A stretch of DNA of 64,000 nt from Candidatus Sulfopaludibacter sp. SbA3 (GCA_945903265.1 CAMDNQ010000001.1:62001-126000); one strand, 5' to 3'. Counted from the first letter of the stretch, positions 1-8,527 are shown. Made by a program: numbers and translations. Notes: generated from the letters alone by a model not told the origin.

Positions 1-185
1 GGTATATCTCGGTGGGATCGGTCGCCGGGGCGCTGACGCTCGCGACAGTGGCCGTCATCGATGACCCGCCGACCGCCGTCGTCGCCGGCGCGATCGTCGC
101 GGCGCTCGTGATCGTCCACCGGCACCGCGGTAACCTGGCGCGGCTCGCGGCCGGAACCGAACGCCGCATCGGCCAGCGTATTTAG
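1..185 (+). CDS. plsY: PlsY acyl-phosphate:glycerol-3-phosphate acyltransferase, 3' end only
   Basis: The window opens inside this gene; about 60 C-terminal residues are visible, ending at TAG 183-185. The tail has a hydrophobic segment followed by HRHRGNLARLAAGTE, which matches the conserved C-terminal PlsY motif (HRxNxxRLxxGxE) on the cytoplasmic side of this membrane enzyme. PlsY transfers an acyl group from acyl-phosphate to glycerol-3-phosphate, the first step of phospholipid synthesis. The next gene, gpsA, makes that glycerol-3-phosphate; plsY-gpsA pairing is common and supports both calls. The N-terminal membrane segments are outside the window. Confidence 0.88.
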   Translation, partial: YISVGSVAGALTLATVAVIDDPPTAVVAGAIVAALVIVHRHRGNLARLAAGTERRIGQRI

Positions 186-196
186 TAGGAGGGCAT

Positions 197-1195
197 ATCC
201 GTCACGTCGTCGTACTCGGGGCCGGAGGATGGGGGACAACGCTCGCCGTCCACCTCGCACGCGCAGGCCATGAACCGCGTCTCTGGGCGCGCGACGCCGC
301 GCTCGTGGAGGACATGCGCACGCGGCGGGCCAATGCGGTGTACCTGCCAGACGTCACATTTCCCGACGGACTGCGGGTCACGGGCGACCTTGTCGACGCG
401 GTTCGCGACGCCGACATGCTCGTGGCTGCCGTTCCGTCGCACGGCGCGCGCGCGATTCTCCAGAAGATTTCGAGTCACGTCCGGCCCGACGTCACCGTCG
501 TGAGCACCGTCAAAGGACTCGAGCAGGACACCCTTCTGCGCATGTCGGAAGTGATCGTGGAGGAGCTCGGCCCGCGTGCGAAAGTCGCCGTCCTCTCAGG
601 TCCGAGCTTTGCCGCGGAGGTCGCGCGGCAGCTGCCGACCGCCGTCTCGGTCGCGTCGCGCGATGCCGCCGTTGTCGATCAGGTGCAGGCCGATTTCCGC
701 GCCCCGTATTTCCGGCTGTACGGCACCTCCGATGTCGTCGGCGTCGAGATCGGCGGCGCATTGAAGAATGTGATTGCCATTGCGGCCGGCGTGGCCGAGG
801 GGCTCGGCCTGGGGCACAACGCGCAGGCGGGATTGATCACGCGCGGTCTTGCAGAAATCACGAGGCTGGCCTGCGCCGCGGGCGCGCAGCGCGACACGCT
901 CGCAGGTCTTGCAGGCCTTGGCGACCTGGTACTGACCTGCACGGGCGCCCTCAGCCGCAACAGGCACGTGGGGATCGAGCTCGCCCAGGGACGGTCGCTG
1001 ACCGACGTGCTGTCGGGGATGAAGATGGTCGCGGAAGGCGTCCGCACGACGGATGCCGCGCTGGCGCTTGGACAGCGGCATGGCATTGAGCTGCCGATTG
1101 CCGCCCAGGTGGCGGAGCTGCTGAGCGGGCGCAAGGATGCGCGCACCGCGCTCCTCGAGCTGATGCTGCGGCCCCAGCGCGCCGAGGCGGGATAA
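197..1195 (+). CDS. gpsA: NAD(P)H-dependent glycerol-3-phosphate dehydrogenase, non-canonical start
   Basis: Reduces dihydroxyacetone phosphate to glycerol-3-phosphate for phospholipid synthesis. The Rossmann motif GAGGWGT lies at residues 8-14 when read from 197; the catalytic lysine region GGALKN and the AGLGDLVLTC motif follow. The protein is about 332 residues, normal for GpsA. The first ATG/GTG/TTG in frame is GTG 305, but starting there would delete the whole NAD-binding loop, so the true start must be upstream. The frame is open back to 134 with no ATG, GTG or TTG. ATC at 197, four bases after GGAGGG (188-193), is the best-placed initiation site. Either a rare AUC start or a base error (ATG to ATC) explains this. 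Stop TAA 1193-1195. Confidence 0.88.
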   Translation: MRHVVVLGAGGWGTTLAVHLARAGHEPRLWARDAALVEDMRTRRANAVYLPDVTFPDGLRVTGDLVDAVRDADMLVAAVPSHGARAILQKISSHVRPDVTVVSTVKGLEQDTLLRMSEVIVEELGPRAKVAVLSGPSFAAEVARQLPTAVSVASRDAAVVDQVQADFRAPYFRLYGTSDVVGVEIGGALKNVIAIAAGVAEGLGLGHNAQAGLITRGLAEITRLACAAGAQRDTLAGLAGLGDLVLTCTGALSRNRHVGIELAQGRSLTDVLSGMKMVAEGVRTTDAALALGQRHGIELPIAAQVAELLSGRKDARTALLELMLRPQRAEAG

Positions 1196-1210
1196 TGTCT
1201 GGCTGGTAGT

Positions 1211-1239
1211 GGTAGTTGGTGGTTGGTGGTTGGTAGTTA
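1211..1239 (+). repeat. 29-nt GT-rich repeat, copy A, abutting the ftsY start
   Basis: A 29-base sequence beginning GGTAGTTGG and ending TTGGTAGTTA, built from TGGTGGT-type units, fills the gap between gpsA and ftsY and ends directly before the ftsY ATG at 1240. An identical 29-mer occurs at 48009-48037, directly before the coaE start. Both copies are preceded by GGCTGGT. Its function is unknown. Confidence 0.8.
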
Positions 1240-2163
1240 ATGGGATTTCTTGATCGCCTTCGCGAGGGCCTGAGTCGCACCAAGCAGGAGATCGTCTCGC
1301 GCTTTGACGAGATCGTCGAGCGCGCGGATGCGGAAACCGGGCGCTCGAAGCCGATTGACGTCGATACCGTGGAGGCGCTCGAAGAGCTGCTGATATCGGC
1401 CGACGTCGGGGTCGCCGCGACCGAGCGGATTGTCGGCGCGGTTCGGGCGCGCGCGCACCGTGGTGAGAGCCTGCGCGACCTGGTCAAGGCGGAACTTCTC
1501 GCGATTTTCAGAGCCGTCGATACACCCTCCCAGAATGGCCACGTGCCCCAGGTGACGCTGATTGTGGGCGTCAACGGTACGGGCAAGACGACAACCGTCG
1601 GCAAACTGGCCAATCTGCTGAAGGCCTCCGGGAAAAAGCCGCTCGTGTGCGCGGCCGACACCTTCCGTGCGGCTGCCGTGGAGCAGCTTGCGATCTGGGC
1701 GGACCGTGCCGATGTCGATATCGTGCGCGCGAAAGACGGGTCGGATCCCGCCGCCGTGGTCTTCGACGCCATTCAGTCAGGGCGCGCCCGCGGCCGCGAC
1801 CCGATTCTCGTGGACACCGCCGGGCGGCTGCACAATCGCGCGAACCTGATGAGTGAGCTGGACAAGATTCGCCGTGTGGCGGGGCGAGCGGCCGCGGGCG
1901 CGCCGCACGAAGTACTCCTGGTGCTCGACGCCACCGTCGGGCAGAACGGACTGACGCAGGCGCGTGAGTTCACCAGCGTCGCCGGCGTCACCGGCATTGT
2001 CCTCACGAAGCTCGATGGCACGGCCAAGGGTGGCATCGCGGTCGCCATCGCCCACGATCTCAAGCTGCCGATTCGCTATGTCGGGGTCGGGGAAGGGATC
2101 GACGATCTGATTCCGTTCTCGGCCGACGATTACGTGGACGCCCTGTTCCAGCAGAAATGGTGA
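1240..2163 (+). CDS. ftsY: FtsY signal recognition particle receptor GTPase
   Basis: SRP receptor that docks ribosome-SRP complexes at the membrane. The 307-residue protein is just the NG core: N domain at about 1-90, then the G domain with P-loop GVNGTGKTTT near 105, DTAGR near 190 and TKLDGTAKGG near 255. The acidic A domain of E. coli FtsY is absent, as in many bacteria. ATG 1240 follows a GT-rich repeat immediately; there is no clear Shine-Dalgarno sequence apart from that repeat. The 3' end overlaps the ribD start by 7 bases. Its partner Ffh is encoded about 3 kb downstream, after the riboflavin genes. Confidence 0.96.
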   Translation: MGFLDRLREGLSRTKQEIVSRFDEIVERADAETGRSKPIDVDTVEALEELLISADVGVAATERIVGAVRARAHRGESLRDLVKAELLAIFRAVDTPSQNGHVPQVTLIVGVNGTGKTTTVGKLANLLKASGKKPLVCAADTFRAAAVEQLAIWADRADVDIVRAKDGSDPAAVVFDAIQSGRARGRDPILVDTAGRLHNRANLMSELDKIRRVAGRAAAGAPHEVLLVLDATVGQNGLTQAREFTSVAGVTGIVLTKLDGTAKGGIAVAIAHDLKLPIRYVGVGEGIDDLIPFSADDYVDALFQQKW

Positions 2164-3275
2164 AGGGTTTATCCATCGCAGCTGCAGCAGTGGTGGACGA
2201 TCGGTGGATGGCGCGCGCGTTGGCCAACGCCACGCGGGGGCTGGGTCGTACCACGCCAAACCCGGTCGTCGGCGCCTGTGTCGTCACGAGCGACGGAGTC
2301 GTGGTCGGCGACGGGGCGCACGAGCGGGCCGGCGAGCCCCATGCCGAAGTGTTCGCGCTCGACGAAGCCGGCGCGCGCGCCCGCGGCGCCACGCTCTACT
2401 GCACGCTCGAGCCGTGCGCACATACCGGCCGGACGGGACCGTGTACCGAACGCATCATCGCTGCCGGCATCGCGCGCGTGGTCGCCGCCATGGAGGATCC
2501 CTTTCCGCTTGTCCGCGGCCGCGGCTTTCAGAAACTGCGTGACAGCGGGATTGAGGTCTCGACGGGCATTGGACGCCACGAGGCGGTGCGGCTGAATGGT
2601 CCCTTCTGCACGTCGATCCTCGAAGGACGGCCCTTCGTCATCCTGAAGGCGGCCACAAGCGTGGACGGCAGGATCGCGGCCGCGCCCGGAGAACGAACGC
2701 AGCTGACGTCGCCTGCCGCCGCGCGCCACGCACACGGCGTTCGGGCGCAGGTTGATGCGATTGCGATCGGTTCCGGCACGCTGCTCATCGACGACCCGCT
2801 GCTGACGTGCCGCCACGTCTATCGCGAGCGGCCGCTGACGCGTGTCATCTTCGATCGTGGCCTGCGTGCCGTTCCTGGCGCGCGGGTGTTTTCCACATTG
2901 TCCGATGGGCCAGTCATCGTGCTGACGTCTACCGCGTCACACGGTCTGTACGCCGATCGCGTACGCGCGCTCGAGCAGGCGGGCGCAACCGTCGCGGCGA
3001 TCGAGGATCCGTCACTCGGGGCCTCCATGCGGACGCTGGTGGGCCGGGGGATTCACAGCGTGCTGCTCGAAGGCGGCGTCGCCGTGCACCAGGCGGCCTG
3101 GGATGAGGCCCTGGTCGATTACGCGCAGCTCTACGTCGCGCCGATCGCGCTCGGTACCCGCGGGCCTGGCCTCGCTGGTCCATCGGGATCGTTCCTGGCG
3201 TCATTGTCGGAACAGAAGGTGCGCCAGCTCGGGCCTGACGTGTTGATCGAGGGATATGTTCACCGGCCTCATTGA
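2157..3275 (+). CDS. ribD: RibD bifunctional deaminase/reductase of riboflavin synthesis
   Basis: Converts the GTP cyclohydrolase II product through deamination and NADPH-dependent side-chain reduction. The N-terminal deaminase domain shows the zinc signature HAEVFALDEAG and CTLEPCAHTGRTGPC (residues about 60-100). The C-terminal reductase domain runs from about 155 to 370 (VILKAATSVDGRIA, GSGTLLIDDPLLTCR, LLEGG). Length (372) fits a full fusion enzyme. The start overlaps the ftsY stop; GTG 2160 is an alternative. The 3' end overlaps ribE by 20 bases, so the two are translationally coupled. No FMN riboswitch could fit upstream. Confidence 0.96.
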   Translation: MVKGLSIAAAAVVDDRWMARALANATRGLGRTTPNPVVGACVVTSDGVVVGDGAHERAGEPHAEVFALDEAGARARGATLYCTLEPCAHTGRTGPCTERIIAAGIARVVAAMEDPFPLVRGRGFQKLRDSGIEVSTGIGRHEAVRLNGPFCTSILEGRPFVILKAATSVDGRIAAAPGERTQLTSPAAARHAHGVRAQVDAIAIGSGTLLIDDPLLTCRHVYRERPLTRVIFDRGLRAVPGARVFSTLSDGPVIVLTSTASHGLYADRVRALEQAGATVAAIEDPSLGASMRTLVGRGIHSVLLEGGVAVHQAAWDEALVDYAQLYVAPIALGTRGPGLAGPSGSFLASLSEQKVRQLGPDVLIEGYVHRPH

Positions 3276-3858
3276 AGCCGTCGGCGAAGTCGCGGACGTG
3301 GTGGCCGCCGGATCGGGTTTCCGGGTCCGCATTCGAACGCCGCTGTCCGGCGAGCTGCGCGTGGGGGAGAGCCTCGCCGTGAGCGGGGTGTGCCTCACGG
3401 TCACTGCCGCCGACGGGGGAACGGTGGCCGCGGACATCGGGCCGGAGACCGCTCGGGTGACGACGCTTGGACAGCTCAAGGGCGGGAACGCGGTCAATCT
3501 GGAGCGGTCGATGCCCGCCGACGGCCGGTTCGGCGGCCATTTCGTTCAGGGACACGTGGACGGCGTCGGCCGGGCCGAGCAGATCCGTGAAGACGGGGAC
3601 GCCCACTGGCTGACCGTGTCATTCGGTGAGCCACTCGCGCCATACTTGATTGAGAAGGGCTCGATTGCCGTCGACGGTGTCAGCCTCACGATCGCCGGCC
3701 TGCACGCCGGCACGTTCGACGTGATGCTGGTGCCGCACACCTGGGACCACACGACGCTGCGCACGCTTCGCGCCGGTGACGGGGTCAACCTGGAATGCGA
3801 CATGGTCGGCAAGTATGTGGCCCGGAACGTAGAGCGCGCGCTTCAGCGTGCGCGGTGA
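3256..3858 (+). CDS. ribE: Riboflavin synthase alpha subunit
   Basis: Dismutates two 6,7-dimethyl-8-ribityllumazine molecules into riboflavin and the pyrimidine precursor. The 200-residue protein has the expected two lumazine-binding repeats: the first begins MFTGLIEAVGEV, the second begins near HFVQGHVDGVG (residue about 95). The start lies inside ribD, and the stop TGA 3856-3858 is one base from the ribBA ATG, so this is a tightly coupled operon. The partner lumazine synthase (ribH), often the last gene of such operons, is not next to ribBA. Confidence 0.96.
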   Translation: MFTGLIEAVGEVADVVAAGSGFRVRIRTPLSGELRVGESLAVSGVCLTVTAADGGTVAADIGPETARVTTLGQLKGGNAVNLERSMPADGRFGGHFVQGHVDGVGRAEQIREDGDAHWLTVSFGEPLAPYLIEKGSIAVDGVSLTIAGLHAGTFDVMLVPHTWDHTTLRTLRAGDGVNLECDMVGKYVARNVERALQRAR

Positions 3859-3859
3859 C

Positions 3860-5113
3860 ATGAAGACGAAGAACCCCAAGATCCGCATCGCCAAGGGCGC
3901 GCGCCGCCGCGGGCCATTTGCCTCCGTCGAGGATGCCGTGGCCGCGATCCGCGCCGGCCGCATCGTCATCGTGGTCGACGACGAGGATCGCGAGAACGAA
4001 GGCGATCTGACCATCGCCGCGGACAAGGTCACGCCCCAGGCGATCAACTTCATGGCGCGCCACGGCCGCGGACTGATCTGCATGCCGATGACCGGCGAGA
4101 GGCTCGACCAGCTCGAGATTCCGCTGATGGTCAGCCAGAACACGACGACGTTCAAGACGGCGTTCTGCGTGAGCATCGAAGCGAAGCACGACGTCAGCAC
4201 CGGTATTTCCGCGGCCGACCGATCCGCGACCGTCAAGGCCGCCATCAACGCCAAGACGAAGCCGTCGGATCTTGCGCGCCCGGGTCACATGTTTCCGCTG
4301 CGCGCCCGCGACGGCGGCGTGCTCGTGCGCGCGGGACAGACGGAAGCGGCCGTGGATCTCGCCCGCATCGCCGGTCTCTACCCGGCCGGGGTGATCTGCG
4401 AAATCATGAATGAGGACGGCACCATGTCGCGCGTGCCGGAGCTGACGAAGTTCGCGAAAAAGCACGGTCTGCTGATGATCACCATCGCGGACCTGATTCA
4501 GTACCGCATGCAGACGGAACGGCTGGTCAAGCGCATCGCGACCGCGGCGCTCCCGACCGAGCATGGCGCGTTCAAGATCTTTGCGTTTCAGAATCGCATC
4601 GACGGCGAGACCCATATCGCGCTCGTGCGAGGAGAGATTGGCGACGGCGCCGACGTGCTCGTGCGCGTGCACTCGAAGTGCCTGACGGGCGATGTCTTCC
4701 ACTCGGCGCGCTGCGATTGCGGCGACCAGCTGGAAACCGCACTGGCGCGGATCGCCGAGGAAGGCCGCGGCGTGCTGCTCTACCTCAATCAGGAGGGAAG
4801 GGGCATCGGGCTGGCCAACAAGATTCGCGCGTACGAGCTGCAGGATCAGGGGCTCGATACGGTCGAGGCGAACGAACGCCTCGGCTTCAAGGCCGACCAG
4901 CGCGATTACGGCATCGGCGCGCAGATTCTGAGCGATCTGGGCGTCAAAACCATGCGGCTGCTGACGAACAACCCGCGGAAGTTTGTCGGCCTCCAGGGTT
5001 ACGGACTGGCCATTTCAGACCCGGTTCCGCTGGAAATTCCCGCCTCGGACCACACCCGCCGGTATCTCAAGACCAAGAAGGACAAACTAGGCCACCGACT
5101 GTCCTCGGTGTAA
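3860..5113 (+). CDS. ribBA: RibBA: DHBP synthase / GTP cyclohydrolase II
   Basis: Bifunctional enzyme supplying both riboflavin precursors. The N-terminal half is 3,4-dihydroxy-2-butanone-4-phosphate synthase with the acidic loop VVDDEDRENEGDL and the HDVSTGISAADR region. The C-terminal half is GTP cyclohydrolase II with zinc-ligand cysteines in CLTGDVFHSARCDCGDQ, the EEGRGVLLYLNQEGRGIG motif and the final LLTNNPRKFVGL motif. ATG 3860 gives 417 residues; GTG 3848, inside ribE, would add four. Last gene of the rib block, followed by 88 untranslated bases before ffh in which I see no hairpin or recognisable promoter. Confidence 0.95.
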   Translation: MKTKNPKIRIAKGARRRGPFASVEDAVAAIRAGRIVIVVDDEDRENEGDLTIAADKVTPQAINFMARHGRGLICMPMTGERLDQLEIPLMVSQNTTTFKTAFCVSIEAKHDVSTGISAADRSATVKAAINAKTKPSDLARPGHMFPLRARDGGVLVRAGQTEAAVDLARIAGLYPAGVICEIMNEDGTMSRVPELTKFAKKHGLLMITIADLIQYRMQTERLVKRIATAALPTEHGAFKIFAFQNRIDGETHIALVRGEIGDGADVLVRVHSKCLTGDVFHSARCDCGDQLETALARIAEEGRGVLLYLNQEGRGIGLANKIRAYELQDQGLDTVEANERLGFKADQRDYGIGAQILSDLGVKTMRLLTNNPRKFVGLQGYGLAISDPVPLEIPASDHTRRYLKTKKDKLGHRLSSV

Positions 5114-5201
5114 CATAAGGGTTTGCGTTTGTTAGGGTTAGCGCCATCTGTGTAGGCGGCTGGCCTTTTGGGGTCAGCACCGCAGCCGAACGCCAATTCC
5201 C

Positions 5202-6608
5202 ATGTTCGAGTCGTTAAGTACCCGGGTTCAGGACGTCTTCAAGTCGCTTCGGGGCGAAGTGCGCCTGACGCCCGAGCACGTCGAGACGGCGCTTCGCGAG
5301 ATCCGGCTGGCGCTGCTCGAGGCGGACGTCAACTTCAAGGTCGTCAAGGCGTTCATCGACCGGGTCCGCGACCGCTCGCTCGATCAGGAAGTCCTGAAGA
5401 GCCTGTCGCCGGGCCAGCAGGTCATCAAGATTGTCCGGGACGAGTTGCTCGCGCTCTTCGGCGACGCGGAAGGCGGGCTGCAGAAAAGCGCCCCCACGCC
5501 GCGGGTCGTGCTGCTGCTCGGCCTTCAGGGGTCCGGCAAGACGACCACCGCGGGCAAGCTGGGGAAGTGGCTGACGCGCCAGGGCAAGCACCCGCTGATG
5601 GTGTCGACCGACGTGCGGCGTCCGGCGGCCATCGAGCAGCTCTCGGTGCTGGGAACACAGGCGGAGATTCCGGTGTTCGCGCCAGAGACGATGGACCCGG
5701 TAGCGCGGGCGCGGGGCGCGGTTGCCGAAGCCAAAGCCAAGGGCTTCGACACGGTCATCGTCGACAGCGCCGGCCGTCTTCACATTGACGACGAGCTGAT
5801 GGGCGAACTGCAGGCCATCAAGGACGCCGTACAGCCGTCCGATCTGCTCTACGTCGCGGACGCGATGACCGGGCAGGACGCCATCAAGAGCGCGGGCGAG
5901 TTCAATCGGCGGATCGGCGTCACTGGCGTCGTGCTGACAAAGCTCGATGGCGACGCCCGCGGCGGAGCGGCACTGTCGGTCGTGTCGGTTGTCGGCGTGC
6001 CGATCGCGTTCATCGGCAGCGGCGAGCGGCTCGAGGATCTCGAGCTGTTCCATCCCGATCGCATCGTCTCGCGGATGCTGGGCATGGGCGACGTGCTGTC
6101 GCTGATTGAGAAGGCCGAGCAGGCGATCGACAAGGACGAAGCGGAGGAGCTCGAAGAGAAGCTTCGGAAGAACGAGTTCACGCTGGACGATTTCCGGACG
6201 CAGCTGCGGACCATCAAGCGGATGGGGCCGCTCGAAAGCGTCCTGGGGATGATCCCCGGGCTCGGGAACCTGAAAGAGCTCGCGCAGAACAAGCCCGACG
6301 AGAAGCAGCTCGGGCGCGTCGAGGCCATCATTTCGTCGATGACGGCGGCCGAGCGGCGGAACGACAAGATCATCAACGGCAGCCGGCGGAAGCGGATCGC
6401 ATCCGGGAGCGGCACGACGGTGGAAGAAGTGAACCGGCTGCTCAAGCAGTTCACCGAGATGCGCCGGATGCTCCAGATGATCGGGCAGGGCGGAATGCCG
6501 GGGCTCGGCAAAGGCATGAAGCTGCCGCAGATGCAGAGGGCGTCGGGCGCGGCGTCGGGTAAGAAGAGGAAAAAGGGCGGCCCCTGGGGTCTAATCAAGG
6601 CGCGATAA
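5202..6608 (+). CDS. ffh: Signal recognition particle protein Ffh
   Basis: SRP54 homologue that binds 4.5S RNA and signal peptides. N domain at about 1-85; G domain with P-loop GLQGSGKTTT near 107, DSAGRLH near 187 and TKLDGDARGG near 245; M domain from about 300, ending in a methionine-rich tail (MRRMLQMIGQGGMPGLG) that forms the hydrophobic groove. Length 468 is normal. It leads directly into rpsP, 12 bases on, as in the classical ffh-rpsP-rimM-trmD-rplS arrangement. No 4.5S RNA gene was recognised in the window. Confidence 0.96.
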   Translation: MFESLSTRVQDVFKSLRGEVRLTPEHVETALREIRLALLEADVNFKVVKAFIDRVRDRSLDQEVLKSLSPGQQVIKIVRDELLALFGDAEGGLQKSAPTPRVVLLLGLQGSGKTTTAGKLGKWLTRQGKHPLMVSTDVRRPAAIEQLSVLGTQAEIPVFAPETMDPVARARGAVAEAKAKGFDTVIVDSAGRLHIDDELMGELQAIKDAVQPSDLLYVADAMTGQDAIKSAGEFNRRIGVTGVVLTKLDGDARGGAALSVVSVVGVPIAFIGSGERLEDLELFHPDRIVSRMLGMGDVLSLIEKAEQAIDKDEAEELEEKLRKNEFTLDDFRTQLRTIKRMGPLESVLGMIPGLGNLKELAQNKPDEKQLGRVEAIISSMTAAERRNDKIINGSRRKRIASGSGTTVEEVNRLLKQFTEMRRMLQMIGQGGMPGLGKGMKLPQMQRASGAASGKKRKKGGPWGLIKAR

Positions 6609-6620
6609 AAAGGAGACGGA

Positions 6621-6896
6621 ATGTTATCGATTCGTTTGAGGCGGGCGGGGTCGAAGAAGAAGCCCTTTTTCCGCGTGGTGTTAGTGGAGGCCCGGTCGGG
6701 TCTCATCGGCGACTTCGTGGAGAACCTCGGCACGTACAATCCGCGCTCGAAGCCGGCGAAGTTCGAGGTCGACAAGACGCGTATTGAGCACTGGCTGAAG
6801 CACGGCGCGCGGCCGTCAGACAGCGTCCGGACGCTGATCACCAAGCACCTGTCGCGTGATCTTTCGGTGCCGACCGAGGCGCCGGCGGTTCAGTAA
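6621..6896 (+). CDS. rpsP: 30S ribosomal protein S16
   Basis: Small-subunit assembly protein. The 91-residue product starts MLSIRLRRAGSKKKPFFRVV, the standard S16 N-terminus, and has the GDFVENLGTYNPRSKP segment. A good ribosome-binding site (AAAAGGAG) lies 6 bases before ATG 6621. The stop codon TAA shares its last base with the khpA ATG. Confidence 0.97.
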   Translation: MLSIRLRRAGSKKKPFFRVVLVEARSGLIGDFVENLGTYNPRSKPAKFEVDKTRIEHWLKHGARPSDSVRTLITKHLSRDLSVPTEAPAVQ

Positions 6897-7162
6897 TGGC
6901 GGATGAGGCAGCCGTCGACGGCGCCAGCCCGCTGCGCGCGGTCGTCGAAGTGGTCGTGCGCGCCCTGGTCGATCAGCCCGATGCCGTGCGTGTCACCGAG
7001 AGCGTACGGCGCGGCATGACGGTGCTCGAGCTGACGACGGCTCCCGGCGACATGGGCAAGATCATCGGCAGGCAGGGACGCACGGCGGCCGCGATCCGAA
7101 CGCTCGTGGCGGCAACCGCCGAGCGCCACGGACAGCGCGCGCAGCTCGACATACGGGACTGA
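6896..7162 (+). CDS. khpA: KhpA KH-domain RNA-binding protein
   Basis: Small (88 aa) single KH-domain protein with the RNA-binding GxxG loop in GKIIGRQGRTAAAIRTL. In Firmicutes KhpA pairs with KhpB/Jag and affects cell division and sRNA binding. Its place between rpsP and rimM is conserved in many phyla, which suggests a role linked to ribosome maturation. It overlaps rpsP by one base (TAATG). Confidence 0.93.
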   Translation: MADEAAVDGASPLRAVVEVVVRALVDQPDAVRVTESVRRGMTVLELTTAPGDMGKIIGRQGRTAAAIRTLVAATAERHGQRAQLDIRD

Positions 7163-7169
7163 CGTGACC

Positions 7170-7197
7170 GGATCCCGGATCCCCGATCCCGGATCCC
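7170..7197. repeat. GGATCCC-type palindromic repeat before rimM
   Basis: A 28-base block made of repeated GGATCCC/GATCCC units fills most of the khpA-rimM gap. It is largely self-complementary. If rimM were started at GTG 7164, the block would be translated as GSRIPDPGS, which is not part of RimM. It belongs to the same class of low-complexity junction repeats seen elsewhere in this window. Confidence 0.6.
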
Positions 7198-7211
7198 TGT
7201 CTTGGGACGAC

Positions 7212-7784
7212 ATGGTTCTCGTGGGGCGCATCGCCCGCCCGCATGGATTGCGAGGGCAGGTGGCGGTGAACCCCGAGACCGATTTCGTCGACGAGCGGTT
7301 CCGGGAGGGTGCGACGCTCTGGATTCTCGGTGACGTCCATGGTGACGTCCTGAGCGACGCCCAGCCGCAGCCGCTGACCGTCGCGTCGGTGCGTATCCAG
7401 AATCGAACCCCGATCGTCGCCTTTGACGGGTTCATGCGGATCGAGGATGTGGAGCCGCTGGCGGGCAGGGAACTGCGGGTGCCGGAGTCATTTCTGGCGC
7501 CGCTCGAGGCGGGCCGCTACTACGAGCATCAGCTGATCGGCTGCGCGGTGGACACGATCGACGGGCGTCCTGTCGGCACGGTGGTCCGGGTCGAAGGCGG
7601 GGCGGGCGGAAGCCGGCTGGTGATCGAGGGGGCGCGGAGCGAAATCCAGGTCCCGATGGTCGAGGGCATCTGCGCGAAGGTGGACGTGGCCGCGCGAAAG
7701 ATCCGGATTGACCCGCCAGACGGACTGCTGGAGCTGAACGAGACGAAGGCGAAGGCGGGTCGCGTCAAGCCGGCCCGGGTATGA
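7212..7784 (+). CDS. rimM: RimM 16S rRNA processing factor
   Basis: Binds S19 and helps mature the 30S head. The N-terminal RimM domain begins MVLVGRIARPHGLRGQ, the hallmark sequence; the C-terminal PRC-barrel covers residues about 100-190 (YYEHQLIGCAVDT, EIQVPMVEGIC). ATG 7212 gives 190 residues, the family norm. GTG 7164 would add 16 residues encoded by a repeat and is disfavoured. The stop overlaps trmD (ATGA). Confidence 0.95.
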   Translation: MVLVGRIARPHGLRGQVAVNPETDFVDERFREGATLWILGDVHGDVLSDAQPQPLTVASVRIQNRTPIVAFDGFMRIEDVEPLAGRELRVPESFLAPLEAGRYYEHQLIGCAVDTIDGRPVGTVVRVEGGAGGSRLVIEGARSEIQVPMVEGICAKVDVAARKIRIDPPDGLLELNETKAKAGRVKPARV

Positions 7785-8527
7785 AGTTCGATATAGTGAC
7801 GATCTTCCCGCGCATGGTGGAGGCGGGCCTTGCCGAGGGCGTGGTCAGCCGGGGCATCGAGCGGGGGATCCTCAGCGTGCAGGTTCACGACCTGCGCACG
7901 TATACGACCGACCGCCATCGCACCGTGGATGACGTCCCGTACGGGGGCGGACCGGGGATGGTGATGAAGCCCGAGCCGCTGGCGCGGGCGGTCGAAGACA
8001 TTACGCAGCGGCGCGGCACGCCAACCTCCGTGATTCTGCTGTCCCCGCAGGGACGCAGGTTCGACCACGCCGAGGCGGTCAGGATGAGCGCGCTTCCGCA
8101 TGTCGTGCTGCTGTGCGGACGATATGAGGGGATAGACGAGCGGGTCCGCACCGGGGTCGCGACCGACGAGCTGTCGATCGGCGATTTCGTGTTGAGCGGC
8201 GGAGAGCTGGCGGCGCTGGTCGTCGTGGATGCGATCAGCCGGCATCTCCCGGGGGTCGTCGGGGATGCGCGGTCCGTGGCGGAGGATTCTTTCTCCCGCG
8301 GCCTGCTGGACTACCCGCACTACACGCGGCCGTCGGAGTTTGCGGGGGGTCAGGTGCCCGACGTGCTGCTGTCGGGGCACCACGAGGACGTGCGGCGGTG
8401 GCGGAAGATGGCGTCCCTGCGGCGGACGCTGGAGCGGCGCCCCGACCTGATGAACATCGCGTCCCTGGATGACGAAGGACGCGCGATGCTGGATGAGATT
8501 CGGAACGAACAGGAGAGAAAGTCATGA
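7781..8527 (+). CDS. trmD: tRNA (guanine-37-N1)-methyltransferase TrmD
   Basis: Methylates G37 of tRNAs to prevent frameshifting. The SPOUT-fold trefoil-knot motifs are visible: [24 protein letters not shown] and [14 protein letters not shown], with the catalytic aspartate region [10 protein letters not shown] and a C-terminal domain with [17 protein letters not shown]. Length 248 is typical. Overlaps rimM by 4 bases and rplS by 4 bases (both ATGA). Confidence 0.97.
   Translation: MKFDIVTIFPRMVEAGLAEGVVSRGIERGILSVQVHDLRTYTTDRHRTVDDVPYGGGPGMVMKPEPLARAVEDITQRRGTPTSVILLSPQGRRFDHAEAVRMSALPHVVLLCGRYEGIDERVRTGVATDELSIGDFVLSGGELAALVVVDAISRHLPGVVGDARSVAEDSFSRGLLDYPHYTRPSEFAGGQVPDVLLSGHHEDVRRWRKMASLRRTLERRPDLMNIASLDDEGRAMLDEIRNEQERKS

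Noticed and set aside
2100-2160. FMN riboswitch before ribD, or TPP riboswitch before thiE genes
   Set aside because: Both ribD and the thiE at 43223 overlap the preceding genes and the thiE-like gene at 11349 has a five-base gap; no room and no conserved riboswitch elements.
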